Source of the DNA: Trichormus sp. NMC-1
Lineage (GTDB): Bacteria; Cyanobacteriota; Cyanobacteriia; Cyanobacteriales; Nostocaceae
Direction: 5' to 3'
DNA length: 64,000 bases
Assembly (NCBI RefSeq): GCF_001858025.1
Contig: NZ_LZQD01000002.1
Location: 948,572-1,012,571 of the forward strand
The notes under the pieces are model-generated. The model searched no databases. It was not told the DNA's origin and worked only from the letters and a program-made list of their open reading frames with translations. Positions 48,369 through 56,954 of the stretch are shown here, in pieces. Both the position numbers and the translations under genes were made by a program. Within the stretch, counting starts at the first letter, position 1. Each line of letters begins with the position of its first letter.

Positions 48369-48938
48369 ATGAATGTTCAAGAACTTTTAACTAGGTATGC
48401 TAAAGGAGAAAGAAGCTTTCAGGGTATTGTATTACCGGAAGCAAACCTACAAGGAGCTAACTTAGGTGGTGTGGACTTTGGTAGAGCAGATTTAAGAGGT
48501 GCTAACCTCACAGCAGCATCTTTAAGTGGAGCTAATTTAAGTAAAGCCAATCTCCGAGGTGCAAAATTAGAAAGAGCGCATTTATCGGAAGTTATTCTCT
48601 GTGGTGCTGATTTAACTCAGGCCACCCTAAAAACGGCTCATTTAAATGAATCAGATCTCAGTGGAGCATTGTTAAGTGGTGCTAATTTGTGCGATGCTAA
48701 TTTACATATGTCCTCAATTTCAGCCGCAAACTTACAGGGTGCAAACCTGAGTGGAGCAAAAATGGGCGGAGTGCGAATGTGGAAAGCAAATTTGCAAGAT
48801 GCTGATTTAACTGGTGCTGACTTAAGTGAAGCGAATTTGTGTGAGGTGAATTTGACAGGAGCTAATTTAGATGAAACAGATATGAGTGAAACCTTCTTAA
48901 CAGGGGCGATTATGCCTGATGGTAGCATTCATAGTTGA
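48369..48938 (+). CDS. Pentapeptide-repeat protein
   Basis: 189 residues, nearly all A(N/D)LxG-type pentapeptide repeats from about residue 22 to the end (ANLQGANLGGVDFGRADLRG and so on), which fold into a right-handed quadrilateral beta-helix. About 30 repeats. Such proteins are common in cyanobacteria; roles range from DNA mimicry to unknown. Residues 1-20 form a short lead-in. No signal peptide or membrane segment. Confidence 0.92.
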   Translation: MNVQELLTRYAKGERSFQGIVLPEANLQGANLGGVDFGRADLRGANLTAASLSGANLSKANLRGAKLERAHLSEVILCGADLTQATLKTAHLNESDLSGALLSGANLCDANLHMSSISAANLQGANLSGAKMGGVRMWKANLQDADLTGADLSEANLCEVNLTGANLDETDMSETFLTGAIMPDGSIHS

Positions 48939-49037
48939 CGAAAAATTTTTCGATTTACTGACTTAGGCAATTTTAACGTAAATTTCAGATGTATTAAGTA
49001 GATAAGTAGGTGGGCGTTAAAAATTGTCGTTGGGGCA

Positions 49038-49065
49038 AGGGAACAGGGAACAGGGAACAGGGAAC
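49038..49065. repeat. Heptamer tandem repeat (AGGGAAC)
   Basis: Four head-to-tail copies of AGGGAAC, another STRR-type array, 100 bp after the pentapeptide gene. Confidence 0.85.
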
Positions 49066-49123
49066 AGGAAGAGAGCTTTGGGCGATTTTACTTTTCTTCA
49101 CATACCTTTAAATTTTTCTGTTA

Positions 49124-49252
49124 ACCTACTTAGACAGAATTAAATGTAAGGTAAAATATTTGTCGTAGTGAGAGATAAATCGCTCTCTTGCTAGGTTTGA
49201 TAGGGCTAAAGCCCTTACTACTAACTTTTCTTTTGTTCAGTCTTACTACTTA
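49124..49252. mobile_element. MITE-like dispersed element, copy 2
   Basis: Inverted copy of 9536-9667, roughly 90 percent identical, with the same two internal hairpins (GGGCTAAAGCCC and the AGAGATAAATCGCTCT stem) and similar ends. It lies alone in a 624-bp gap (48939-49562). The rest of that gap holds a GCGGG...CCCGC hairpin near 49300 and no gene. Confidence 0.7.
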
Positions 49253-49562
49253 ATTGAACCAATGTTGTTAAGCTGTTGTGCATTTAATTTGTATAAGTCT
49301 AGCGGGCTGTCCGTCCCGCACCACAAGATTTAACTATATTAGGTTTATAAAATTTAGCTGCGTAATTGAAGCTAATTTTTATCATGTATTTTACCCGTGA
49401 AGGAAGACGAAAAACATATCCAACCAAGCACGGAATTTAAATCAAACAGTCCCTAACTTTGGTAAATCTATTTTACCTGATTTCTGGTTGGCTTAAGAGT
49501 TAATTAACTGCGTCCCCAATCACATCCAGACTGTAAATTAAATTCAATTTATTTATTGTTAT

Positions 49563-50033
49563 TTATTGGGCTTTTTTCCGAATATTCCTCCCGTCAAGTC
49601 CTTCTTGAACCCATCTGAGACATTCATATTCTGATTTGAACAATTTTGGTGCTGCTAGATTATTTAAAGATTCGGGTGGATAATGGTCATAAAAATATTT
49701 ATTGTTCTCTTTACACACAATTATTAAATTGTGGCGATAAACGTAGCGCGCTCTAAAACCATCTTCATGACTTATAAACTCTGCATTGATGTCAATATGT
49801 TCTTGGGCAATATCAACAATATTTCTGATACTAATTCCATACACTTTAGCGGGATTTTCTACCTTATGAAACTGGCTTTTTCTGCCAATTTCTGACAATA
49901 ATTTGTATGAAAAAATTTCGTAATTATCGACTTTACCAAAAATAAATGGAATGATCAAATATCCTTTGTATGAGACTGAGCTTTCATATAGAAGCCGACT
50001 CATCTCACTGTCTTTTGGTTTAAATTCTTCCAT
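49563..50033 (-). CDS. Hypothetical protein
   Basis: 156 residues, soluble, no recognised family; Tyr/Phe-rich centre and a basic C-terminus (NIRKKAQ). The first 21 codons lie inside the tandem duplication and are repeated at 52552-52615, showing that this gene existed before the duplication. Leftward, downstream of the DUF72 gene. Confidence 0.55.
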   Translation of the reverse strand: MEEFKPKDSEMSRLLYESSVSYKGYLIIPFIFGKVDNYEIFSYKLLSEIGRKSQFHKVENPAKVYGISIRNIVDIAQEHIDINAEFISHEDGFRARYVYRHNLIIVCKENNKYFYDHYPPESLNNLAAPKLFKSEYECLRWVQEGLDGRNIRKKAQ

Positions 50034-50149
50034 AATTTTACCTAAAATCTATATATTAATATAAAACATATTTTGTACTTGGTATCTATAACACTTAATA
50101 TTTTATACATAAAGCCAGCCAACCTGCTGTCAGTTATTAGTTATAATTG

Positions 50150-51004
50150 CTACCAAAGAGTCAGTTGACTAGGTGGCTGGTTAAGGTTGTTCCAAGGTAG
50201 AGAGGGAACTGCTACAGCGGTTTGTTCTAATAGCTGTTGGAAATAACGGGCATTATGAGGAGACATATCTTCTGTGGGACAATGGACAAAGAAATAAATC
50301 CGTACTCCTGCTTTTAACCATTTTTGGATCTGTATTACCCATTGTTCCATAAACTGCTGATTAACTGACAACTGCGGATGAGAAATAAAACGAATCAAAC
50401 TAAAAGGTGCTGTAACACTAAATTGTACTGGTAGCTGAGGTTTGCGCCGTTCTGATGCTAATTGTGGATCATCATCTCCACTGTAAATGGGGCGTGAGTC
50501 TAATAACACTCTCCCCACCTCTAATTTCTCTAACAGTGTCGTCAAATTACTCTTATGGGGTTCTCGAAACCAGTCAGGATGTCTTACTTCTAAGGCTAGA
50601 GGTGCATCTCTACTAGGCCAAGCTTCCAGAAAAGCCGCTAAATCATCCAACAATGCAGGTGAGTAACTGGGCGGTAGTTGAGCAAACATTGGTCCCAAAT
50701 GCTTACCTAAAGGGCGCATTTTCTCTAAAAATTGTAAAGCTTCAGGGATGTGGGGACGCAATAATTTTTGATGGGTGATATCTCGCGGTAATTTTAAACA
50801 AAACTCAAACCCTGGCGGTGTTTCTGTAGCCCAACGGGTGACTGTTTCGGGGTTAGGTACGGCGTAGAAAGTGGTATTACCTTCTACAGTAGTAAAACGG
50901 CGACTGTAAAGATGTAGAAAGTCAGTGGTGCGAGTTCCTGGGGGATAGAGTTCGCCCACCCAACCTTTATATGCCCAAACGGCACATCCGATATAAAAGT
51001 TCAC
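50150..51004 (-). CDS. DUF72 (YecE-like) TIM-barrel protein, copy 1
   Basis: 284 residues, full-length DUF72: FYIGCAVWAYKGWVGELYPP at the start, FTTVEGNTTFYAVP, LALEVRHPDWF and the C-terminal IYFFVHCPTEDMSPHNARYF. The fold is a TIM barrel; the function is unknown. Divergent from the RHH-molbindin gene with a 109-bp shared promoter region. Identical in protein sequence to 52732-53586. Confidence 0.92.
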   Translation of the reverse strand: MNFYIGCAVWAYKGWVGELYPPGTRTTDFLHLYSRRFTTVEGNTTFYAVPNPETVTRWATETPPGFEFCLKLPRDITHQKLLRPHIPEALQFLEKMRPLGKHLGPMFAQLPPSYSPALLDDLAAFLEAWPSRDAPLALEVRHPDWFREPHKSNLTTLLEKLEVGRVLLDSRPIYSGDDDPQLASERRKPQLPVQFSVTAPFSLIRFISHPQLSVNQQFMEQWVIQIQKWLKAGVRIYFFVHCPTEDMSPHNARYFQQLLEQTAVAVPSLPWNNLNQPPSQLTLW

Positions 51005-51113
51005 AAAATAAGTCGCTTTGATATGTTCTATTCAATTGTACAAGTAGTTAAAAAACATTGACTCTTGCTAGTATTGTATCAAGATTATACTAACTCAATA
51101 AATTAGTAATTTT

Positions 51114-51548
51114 ATGCCAAGAAAAGAACAAGGTTGGGTGACATTTCAAACCTCAGAAGAGGAGAAAAAGATTTTAGAGGAATTCTGTCAGCACTCTCAG
51201 CGAACTAAAACTGAGATTTTGCGGGAATTAGTACGTGGTCTTAATAAGTCCTCTTCACCGCCAACATCGTTACCAACTCCACAAGAGAAAGTGGAAACTC
51301 ACACTTATGAGTTGGAAATTATTAATTCAAAAAAGCCATTAAAAGTTAGTTCACGCAATGTTCTTAAGGGAGTTGTGAAACGAGTTACTACAGGAACTGT
51401 GAATACTGAAGTGACTTTAGAAATTGTTCATAAAGTTGAGTTAACTTCAATGATTACTAGAGTTTCGGCTGAGGAGTTAGAATTGTATGAAGGTACAGAA
51501 GCTTATGCTGTGATTAAATCTAATGATATTGTCATTGCTAAAGAATAA
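51114..51548 (+). CDS. Ribbon-helix-helix/molbindin (TOBE) fusion protein, copy 1
   Basis: 144 residues in two parts: residues 1-45 look like a ribbon-helix-helix DNA-binding domain (GWVTFQTSEEEKKILEEFCQ, then TKTEILRELVRGL), residues 46-65 are a Ser/Pro linker, and 76-143 are a Mop/TOBE domain (SSRNVLKGVVKRVTTGTVNT, then SAEELELYEGTEAYAVIKS), which binds molybdate or tungstate. This suggests a one-component molybdate-responsive regulator unlike ModE. Its last ten codons are repeated in the 161-bp array downstream. No Mo-transport gene is in the window. Confidence 0.82.
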   Translation: MPRKEQGWVTFQTSEEEKKILEEFCQHSQRTKTEILRELVRGLNKSSSPPTSLPTPQEKVETHTYELEIINSKKPLKVSSRNVLKGVVKRVTTGTVNTEVTLEIVHKVELTSMITRVSAEELELYEGTEAYAVIKSNDIVIAKE

Positions 51549-52004
51549 AGACAGATGTAAAACAAACTTCTTAAACTCCAACAAAAACGGGAAATTGCTT
51601 TCCCGACTCATAACGACAATTTTTGAATTTGAAAATGGATAAATAAGCTCATCCAAATTAGTCGGTTAAAACCGACTTTAGCTATGATATTGTCATTGCC
51701 AAAGAATAGAGACAGATGTAAAAGAACCTTCTTAAACTCCAACAAAAACGGGAAATTGCTTTCCCGACTCATAACGACAATTTTTGAATTTGAAAATGGA
51801 TAAATAAGCTCATCCAAATTAGTCGGTTAAAACCGACTTTAGCTATGATATTGTCATTGCCAAAGAATAGAGACAGATGTAAAAGAACCTTCTTAAACTC
51901 CAACAAAAACGGGAAATTGCTTTCCCGACTCATAACGACAATTTTTGAATTTGAAAATGGATAAATAAGCTCATCCAAATTAGTCGGTTTTAACCGACTT
52001 TAGC
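51523..52004 (+). repeat. 161-bp tandem repeat, three copies
   Basis: Copies start at 51523, 51684 and 51845. Each begins with the last codons of the RHH-molbindin gene (ATGATATTGTCATTG...) and holds two hairpins, CGGGAAA-TTGC-TTTCCCG and AGTCGGTT-AA-AACCGACT. The second is a likely terminator, so the gene has several in a row. A third hairpin, CAGGGAAT-TT-ATTCCCTG, follows at about 52012. The minus-strand 69-codon frames are by-products of the repeat. Confidence 0.93.
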
Positions 52005-52063
52005 TGTTAGACAGGGAATTTATTCCCTGGCTAAACGAATGCTTATGATAATCTAATATTAGT

Positions 52064-52345
52064 CTAAGCTTCGACTTTTACACCTTTCCAGAAGGCAATA
52101 TAACCTTCTATATTTTTAGCTTTTTCTTTGGTGCTGGGATAGTACCAAGCAGCATCTTTGTTGACTTGTCCATCAACTTCAATACTGTAGTAACTAGCGA
52201 CTCCTTTCCACGGACAAGTGGTGTGGGTGTTGCTGTCTTGGAAATACTGTTTGTTAATAGCGTCAGCAGGGAAGTAATGATTTCCTTCGACGACTACGGT
52301 GTTATCGCTTTCGGCTAAAACTGTGCCGTTCCAAATTGCTTTCAT
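52064..52345 (-). CDS. DUF427 protein, copy 1
   Basis: 93 residues, a complete DUF427 domain: MKAIWNGTVLAESDNTVVVE, YFPADAINKQYF, CPWKGVASYYSIEVDG and AAWYYP are conserved. Small beta-barrel protein of unknown function, common in cyanobacteria. Ends convergently with the RHH-molbindin repeats. Identical to 54485-54766. Confidence 0.92.
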   Translation of the reverse strand: MKAIWNGTVLAESDNTVVVEGNHYFPADAINKQYFQDSNTHTTCPWKGVASYYSIEVDGQVNKDAAWYYPSTKEKAKNIEGYIAFWKGVKVEA

Positions 52346-52731
52346 AATGAGGATTGAAAAAAGTTAACAATTATTATTGTGACACTATTAATCAATAAGT
52401 TAAAGTCAGTTAAATAAACTTATGTTTTTTCATAGATCCTTAGCATCTTTTTATCTATTGGTTTAGCTCTTGGTATTTTGCGTAAGTCATGGTAATATCT
52501 AGAAATCAGACTTAAATTTTGAACGCATACTGAGATGTTAAATCGCAGTACATGAGACTGAGCTTTCATATAGAAGCCGACTCATCTCACTGTCTTTTGG
52601 TTTAAATTCTTCCATAATTTTACCTAAAATCTATATATTAATATAAAACATATTTTGTACTTGGTATCTATAACACTTAATATTTTATACATAAAGCCAG
52701 CCAACCTGCTGTCAGTTATTAGTTATAATTG
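52346..52731. other. Duplication junction region
   Basis: 386 bp containing the joint between the tandem units at 52551/52552. Left of the joint is the upstream region of DUF427 copy 1; right of it is the start of unit 2, with a cut-off piece of the 49563-50033 gene. No complete gene. Confidence 0.8.
52552..52615 (-). pseudogene. Truncated 5' end of the hypothetical gene at 49563-50033
   Basis: Repeats the first 21 codons (MEEFKPKDSEMSRLLYESSV...) of the gene at 49563-50033, including its start and upstream region, and is then cut by the duplication joint. It may still be transcribed leftward into unit 1. Confidence 0.9.
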
Positions 52732-53586
52732 CTACCAAAGAGTCAGTTGACTAGGTGGCTGGTTAAGGTTGTTCCAAGGTAGAGAGGGAACTGCTACAGC
52801 GGTTTGTTCTAATAGCTGTTGGAAATAACGGGCATTATGAGGAGACATATCTTCTGTGGGACAATGGACAAAGAAATAAATCCGTACTCCTGCTTTTAAC
52901 CATTTTTGGATCTGTATTACCCATTGTTCCATAAACTGCTGATTAACTGACAACTGCGGATGAGAAATAAAACGAATCAAACTAAAAGGTGCTGTAACAC
53001 TAAATTGTACTGGTAGCTGAGGTTTGCGCCGTTCTGATGCTAATTGTGGATCATCATCTCCACTGTAAATGGGGCGTGAGTCTAATAACACTCTCCCCAC
53101 CTCTAATTTCTCTAACAGTGTCGTCAAATTACTCTTATGGGGTTCTCGAAACCAGTCAGGATGTCTTACTTCTAAGGCTAGAGGTGCATCTCTACTAGGC
53201 CAAGCTTCCAGAAAAGCCGCTAAATCATCCAACAATGCAGGTGAGTAACTGGGCGGTAGTTGAGCAAACATTGGTCCCAAATGCTTACCTAAAGGGCGCA
53301 TTTTCTCTAAAAATTGTAAAGCTTCAGGGATGTGGGGACGCAATAATTTTTGATGGGTGATATCTCGCGGTAATTTTAAACAAAACTCAAACCCTGGCGG
53401 TGTTTCTGTAGCCCAACGGGTGACTGTTTCGGGGTTAGGTACGGCGTAGAAAGTGGTATTACCTTCTACAGTAGTAAAACGGCGACTGTAAAGATGTAGA
53501 AAGTCAGTGGTGCGAGTTCCTGGGGGATAGAGTTCGCCCACCCAACCTTTATATGCCCAAACGGCACATCCGATATAAAAGTTCAC
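52732..53586 (-). CDS. DUF72 (YecE-like) TIM-barrel protein, copy 2
   Basis: Exact protein duplicate of 50150-51004 (284 residues), with the same divergent spacing to its RHH-molbindin neighbour. Since its promoter region is copied as well, both copies should be expressed. Confidence 0.92.
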   Translation of the reverse strand: MNFYIGCAVWAYKGWVGELYPPGTRTTDFLHLYSRRFTTVEGNTTFYAVPNPETVTRWATETPPGFEFCLKLPRDITHQKLLRPHIPEALQFLEKMRPLGKHLGPMFAQLPPSYSPALLDDLAAFLEAWPSRDAPLALEVRHPDWFREPHKSNLTTLLEKLEVGRVLLDSRPIYSGDDDPQLASERRKPQLPVQFSVTAPFSLIRFISHPQLSVNQQFMEQWVIQIQKWLKAGVRIYFFVHCPTEDMSPHNARYFQQLLEQTAVAVPSLPWNNLNQPPSQLTLW

Positions 53587-53695
53587 AAAATAAGTCGCTT
53601 TGATATGTTCTATTCAATTGTACAAGTAGTTAAAAAACATTGACTCTTGCTAGTATTGTATCAAGATTATACTAACTCAATAAATTAGTAATTTT

Positions 53696-54130
53696 ATGCC
53701 AAGAAAAGAACAAGGTTGGGTGACATTTCAAACCTCAGAAGAGGAGAAAAAGATTTTAGAGGAATTCTGTCAGCACTCTCAGCGAACTAAAACTGAGATT
53801 TTGCGGGAATTAGTACGTGGTCTTAATAAGTCCTCTTCACCGCCAACATCGTTACCAACTCCACAAGAGAAAGTGGAAACTCACACTTATGAGTTGGAAA
53901 TTATTAATTCAAAAAAGCCATTAAAAGTTAGTTCACGCAATGTTCTTAAGGGAGTTGTGAAACGAGTTACTACAGGAACTGTGAATACTGAAGTGACTTT
54001 AGAAATTGTTCATAAAGTTGAGTTAACTTCAATGATTACTAGAGTTTCGGCTGAGGAGTTAGAATTGTATGAAGGTACAGAAGCTTATGCTGTGATTAAA
54101 TCTAATGATATTGTCATTGCTAAAGAATAA
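53696..54130 (+). CDS. Ribbon-helix-helix/molbindin (TOBE) fusion protein, copy 2
   Basis: Exact protein duplicate of 51114-51548 (144 residues): N-terminal ribbon-helix-helix domain, linker, C-terminal Mop domain. Two identical genes would double the dose of the putative regulator. Confidence 0.82.
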   Translation: MPRKEQGWVTFQTSEEEKKILEEFCQHSQRTKTEILRELVRGLNKSSSPPTSLPTPQEKVETHTYELEIINSKKPLKVSSRNVLKGVVKRVTTGTVNTEVTLEIVHKVELTSMITRVSAEELELYEGTEAYAVIKSNDIVIAKE

Positions 54131-54425
54131 AGACAGATGTAAAACAAACTTCTTAAACTCCAACAAAAACGGGAAATTGCTTTCCCGACTCATAACGACA
54201 ATTTTTGAATTTGAAAATGGATAAATAAGCTCATCCAAATTAGTCGGTTAAAACCGACTTTAGCTATGATATTGTCATTGCCAAAGAATAGAGACAGATG
54301 TAAAAGAACCTTCTTAAACTCCAACAAAAACGGGAAATTGCTTTCCCGACTCATAACGACAATTTTTGAATTTGAAAATGGATAAATAAGCTCATCCAAA
54401 TTAGTCGGTTTTAACCGACTTTAGC
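54105..54425 (+). repeat. 161-bp tandem repeat, two copies
   Basis: Counterpart of the three-copy array at 51523-52004; here copies start at 54105 and 54266. The loss or gain of one copy accounts for the whole length difference between the two large units. Confidence 0.93.
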
Positions 54426-54484
54426 TGTTAGACAGGGAATTTATTCCCTGGCTAAACGAATGCTTATGATAATCTAATATTAGT

Positions 54485-54766
54485 CTAAGCTTCGACTTTT
54501 ACACCTTTCCAGAAGGCAATATAACCTTCTATATTTTTAGCTTTTTCTTTGGTGCTGGGATAGTACCAAGCAGCATCTTTGTTGACTTGTCCATCAACTT
54601 CAATACTGTAGTAACTAGCGACTCCTTTCCACGGACAAGTGGTGTGGGTGTTGCTGTCTTGGAAATACTGTTTGTTAATAGCGTCAGCAGGGAAGTAATG
54701 ATTTCCTTCGACGACTACGGTGTTATCGCTTTCGGCTAAAACTGTGCCGTTCCAAATTGCTTTCAT
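54485..54766 (-). CDS. DUF427 protein, copy 2
   Basis: Exact protein duplicate of 52064-52345 (93 residues). Its upstream region runs to the end of the duplication at 54972. Confidence 0.92.
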   Translation of the reverse strand: MKAIWNGTVLAESDNTVVVEGNHYFPADAINKQYFQDSNTHTTCPWKGVASYYSIEVDGQVNKDAAWYYPSTKEKAKNIEGYIAFWKGVKVEA

Positions 54767-55138
54767 AATGAGGATTGAAAAAAGTTAACAATTATTATTG
54801 TGACACTATTAATCAATAAGTTAAAGTCAGTTAAATAAACTTATGTTTTTTCATAGATCCTTAGCATCTTTTTATCTATTGGTTTAGCTCTTGGTATTTT
54901 GCGTAAGTCATGGTAATATCTAGAAATCAGACTTAAATTTTGAACGCATACTGAGATGTTAAATCGCAGTACATAAAGGTTTTATCTAAAATTTTGTTCA
55001 TAAATAAAATATAAATCCTATATTAGTTTAATAAATTAAGGAGGTTTTGTATAATCACTAAAATTTAAGTAAGCATTCATCTCTCAATCGTCAGCAACAA
55101 GCTATCAAAAATCAAAATATAACTAAAATTATGAAAAT

Positions 55139-56617
55139 ATGAAGAAAATTAATGCTAAGTTGAGCAGTTTATTAATTGACCAAGAGCAATGGAATAAAAG
55201 TATTTTTTTGTGGCTTCTTATTCTTCTGGGAATAGCTCTACCTTTTTTGCTTGTCACATATATAGATTCCTATTTTAAAGATGATGTAAATGTATTTCAT
55301 TCTTGGGTGGATTGCTGGAATCAAAGAACTTATATAGAATGCCAACTTAAAGTATCTCCTAATTATCCTGTAGCTGGACTAGCTCTAAGTGCAGGTGTAA
55401 TCCATACTATAATTTCTACTTTCGGTATTATTGAGAGAACTACTGTAGATTTAATTTTTCGTTATTATTTAGCATTTTTCGATTCTTTAAATTTTCTTTT
55501 ATTTATCTGGTTAGCCAAGCTGATGCGCTTTCCTTTTCCCATTTTTATAGGTATGATTCTATTAATAATACCATCTACTTGGGTAGGAGGTGCGGTTTGG
55601 GGGCAAATTGATGGAATTTCCTTATTCTTTTGCTTACTTTCTGTAATTTGTTTTTTCAAATCATGGCGATTTAATGATATAGATACAGCGAATAAAAAAG
55701 CCTGGGAAAGTGGAATTTATTTACTTGTAGGAACTGGTAGTTTTGCTATTTATATTTTAACTAAACAGTTGGCTATATTTTCCCTACCTTTCTTTTTGAT
55801 CCTTGGTCTAATAACTGCGTGGAGATTTTGGAAATTATTCCAATATAAAGGAATTGTATGGATATTTTTAGCTTTAATTTTCTTTATTTTCTTCTTTCGT
55901 AGTCTAGATAGTCTTTTGGAAGTACCTGAACAATTTCATAATTCAAGTTACTGGTTTGTATGGAAAGGGGGAGGAAGCGAACATGGAAACAAAATTTCTG
56001 GAAACGGATTTAACATTTGGATGTTTCTGGGTCGTGATATGCGGTCTTCTTCTCATATTCCTTTTTTAAGTTTAAAATTGGGAAATCTCCAATATAACTT
56101 TAGTCCATATAAAACTGGAATTGCTTTATATTCAATATTCATATCCTTGATTTTATTTACCTGTGGAAAGGCAATTTGGAAATCTTGCAAAAGTAAAATT
56201 TGGATTGAACAAAGAGATAAAGCAGCAGGTTACTTAATGTCTCTATTATGTTTGTTTCATGGTCTTTGCCATTTTGGTTTCAATGTTTTACTCAGTGGCA
56301 CACACGAACGTTACCTATATTTAGGATATCCATTTTTACTCATTGCAATTACTTGGTTTTATATCAATCAGATTGAATTTTCTCTACGTTCAATTATATT
56401 TTGTTTCTTTGCAGCCTTAGCCTATGGATGTTTTGTTTTTTCCATTATGGGACCACTGCCACAAATACTATTCCCTTTCCAAAGACACGAATTTTTAGCC
56501 TCCCTGCATCTTTTTATCTTAGTTTTTCTCTTAGACTCATGGATACATATAAGTCAAAAGAGTATTAGCTCAATCGGTAAGATATCTGACAATTCAAACA
56601 ATAATTCCAACTTTTAA
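55139..56617 (+). CDS. Polytopic membrane protein, GT-C glycosyltransferase-like
   Basis: 492 residues with about 11-13 membrane helices, Phe/Ile/Leu-rich. Features of GT-C glycosyltransferases are present: an acidic pair after the first helix (DSYFKDDVNVFHSW), GAVWGQIDGISLFFCLL in the middle and GTHERYLYLGYPFLL near the C-terminus. GT-C enzymes use lipid-linked sugar donors on the outer side of the membrane. Acceptor and donor are unknown. Strongly A+T-rich, perhaps acquired. No neighbour with a glycan role. Confidence 0.7.
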   Translation: MKKINAKLSSLLIDQEQWNKSIFLWLLILLGIALPFLLVTYIDSYFKDDVNVFHSWVDCWNQRTYIECQLKVSPNYPVAGLALSAGVIHTIISTFGIIERTTVDLIFRYYLAFFDSLNFLLFIWLAKLMRFPFPIFIGMILLIIPSTWVGGAVWGQIDGISLFFCLLSVICFFKSWRFNDIDTANKKAWESGIYLLVGTGSFAIYILTKQLAIFSLPFFLILGLITAWRFWKLFQYKGIVWIFLALIFFIFFFRSLDSLLEVPEQFHNSSYWFVWKGGGSEHGNKISGNGFNIWMFLGRDMRSSSHIPFLSLKLGNLQYNFSPYKTGIALYSIFISLILFTCGKAIWKSCKSKIWIEQRDKAAGYLMSLLCLFHGLCHFGFNVLLSGTHERYLYLGYPFLLIAITWFYINQIEFSLRSIIFCFFAALAYGCFVFSIMGPLPQILFPFQRHEFLASLHLFILVFLLDSWIHISQKSISSIGKISDNSNNNSNF

Positions 56618-56954
56618 CTCATTTACCTGTAATCTAGTGTAAATTTTATTTTAGGGAATGGTGAGAAAATAAGTAAGTCAACTAATTAAACGTACAATAG
56701 AAAGTGTATAGATCCCCGATTTTTTTGAAAAGAAGTCGGGGATATGGGTATTACGTTTTTTCAGGTTGAATTGCTTAACATACAGCAGAATTCAGGAGTC
56801 AGGAGTAAAACTGGCGAATGTGTCTAGGTTTCAATCTTGATTCTGTACCTCATTGATCTGCAATCTGCTGTATCAGGCATTCTTCTGTTAAGTTAAAACT
56901 AGTTAACAATCTCAACCCCTATCAATACAAGCATTATCTGCACAGATATTTACC
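56618..56954. other. Intergenic region with a dispersed hairpin
   Basis: 337 bp. ATCCCCGA (56712-56719) and TCGGGGAT (56736-56743) form a perfect eight-base stem around an A/T-rich loop, a hairpin type widespread in Nostoc genomes. It may end the transcript of the membrane protein. Nothing else is seen. Confidence 0.6.

Larger units (their letters stand above)
49970..52551. repeat. Large tandem duplication, unit 1 (2582 bp)
   Basis: The segment recurs at 52552-54972 with identical encoded proteins. It carries DUF72, the RHH-molbindin gene and DUF427 plus the 5' end of the 49563-50033 gene. The offset is 2582 bp up to the short repeats and 2421 bp after them, because this unit has one more copy of the 161-bp repeat. 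The two outer ends and the junction share only two bases (AT). Confidence 0.95.
52552..54972. repeat. Large tandem duplication, unit 2 (2421 bp)
   Basis: Second copy of 49970-52551, shorter by one 161-bp repeat. It ends at 54972, after which the sequence becomes unique. No base differences were seen in the coding regions, so the event is recent or kept uniform by gene conversion. Confidence 0.95.

Noticed and set aside
51608-51978. Repeated minus-strand 69-codon frames (51608-51817, 51769-51978, 54190-54399)
   Set aside because: They are translations of the 161-bp tandem repeat, overlap each other, and include the hairpins and the 3' end of the RHH-molbindin gene; no ribosome-binding site or protein-like composition.
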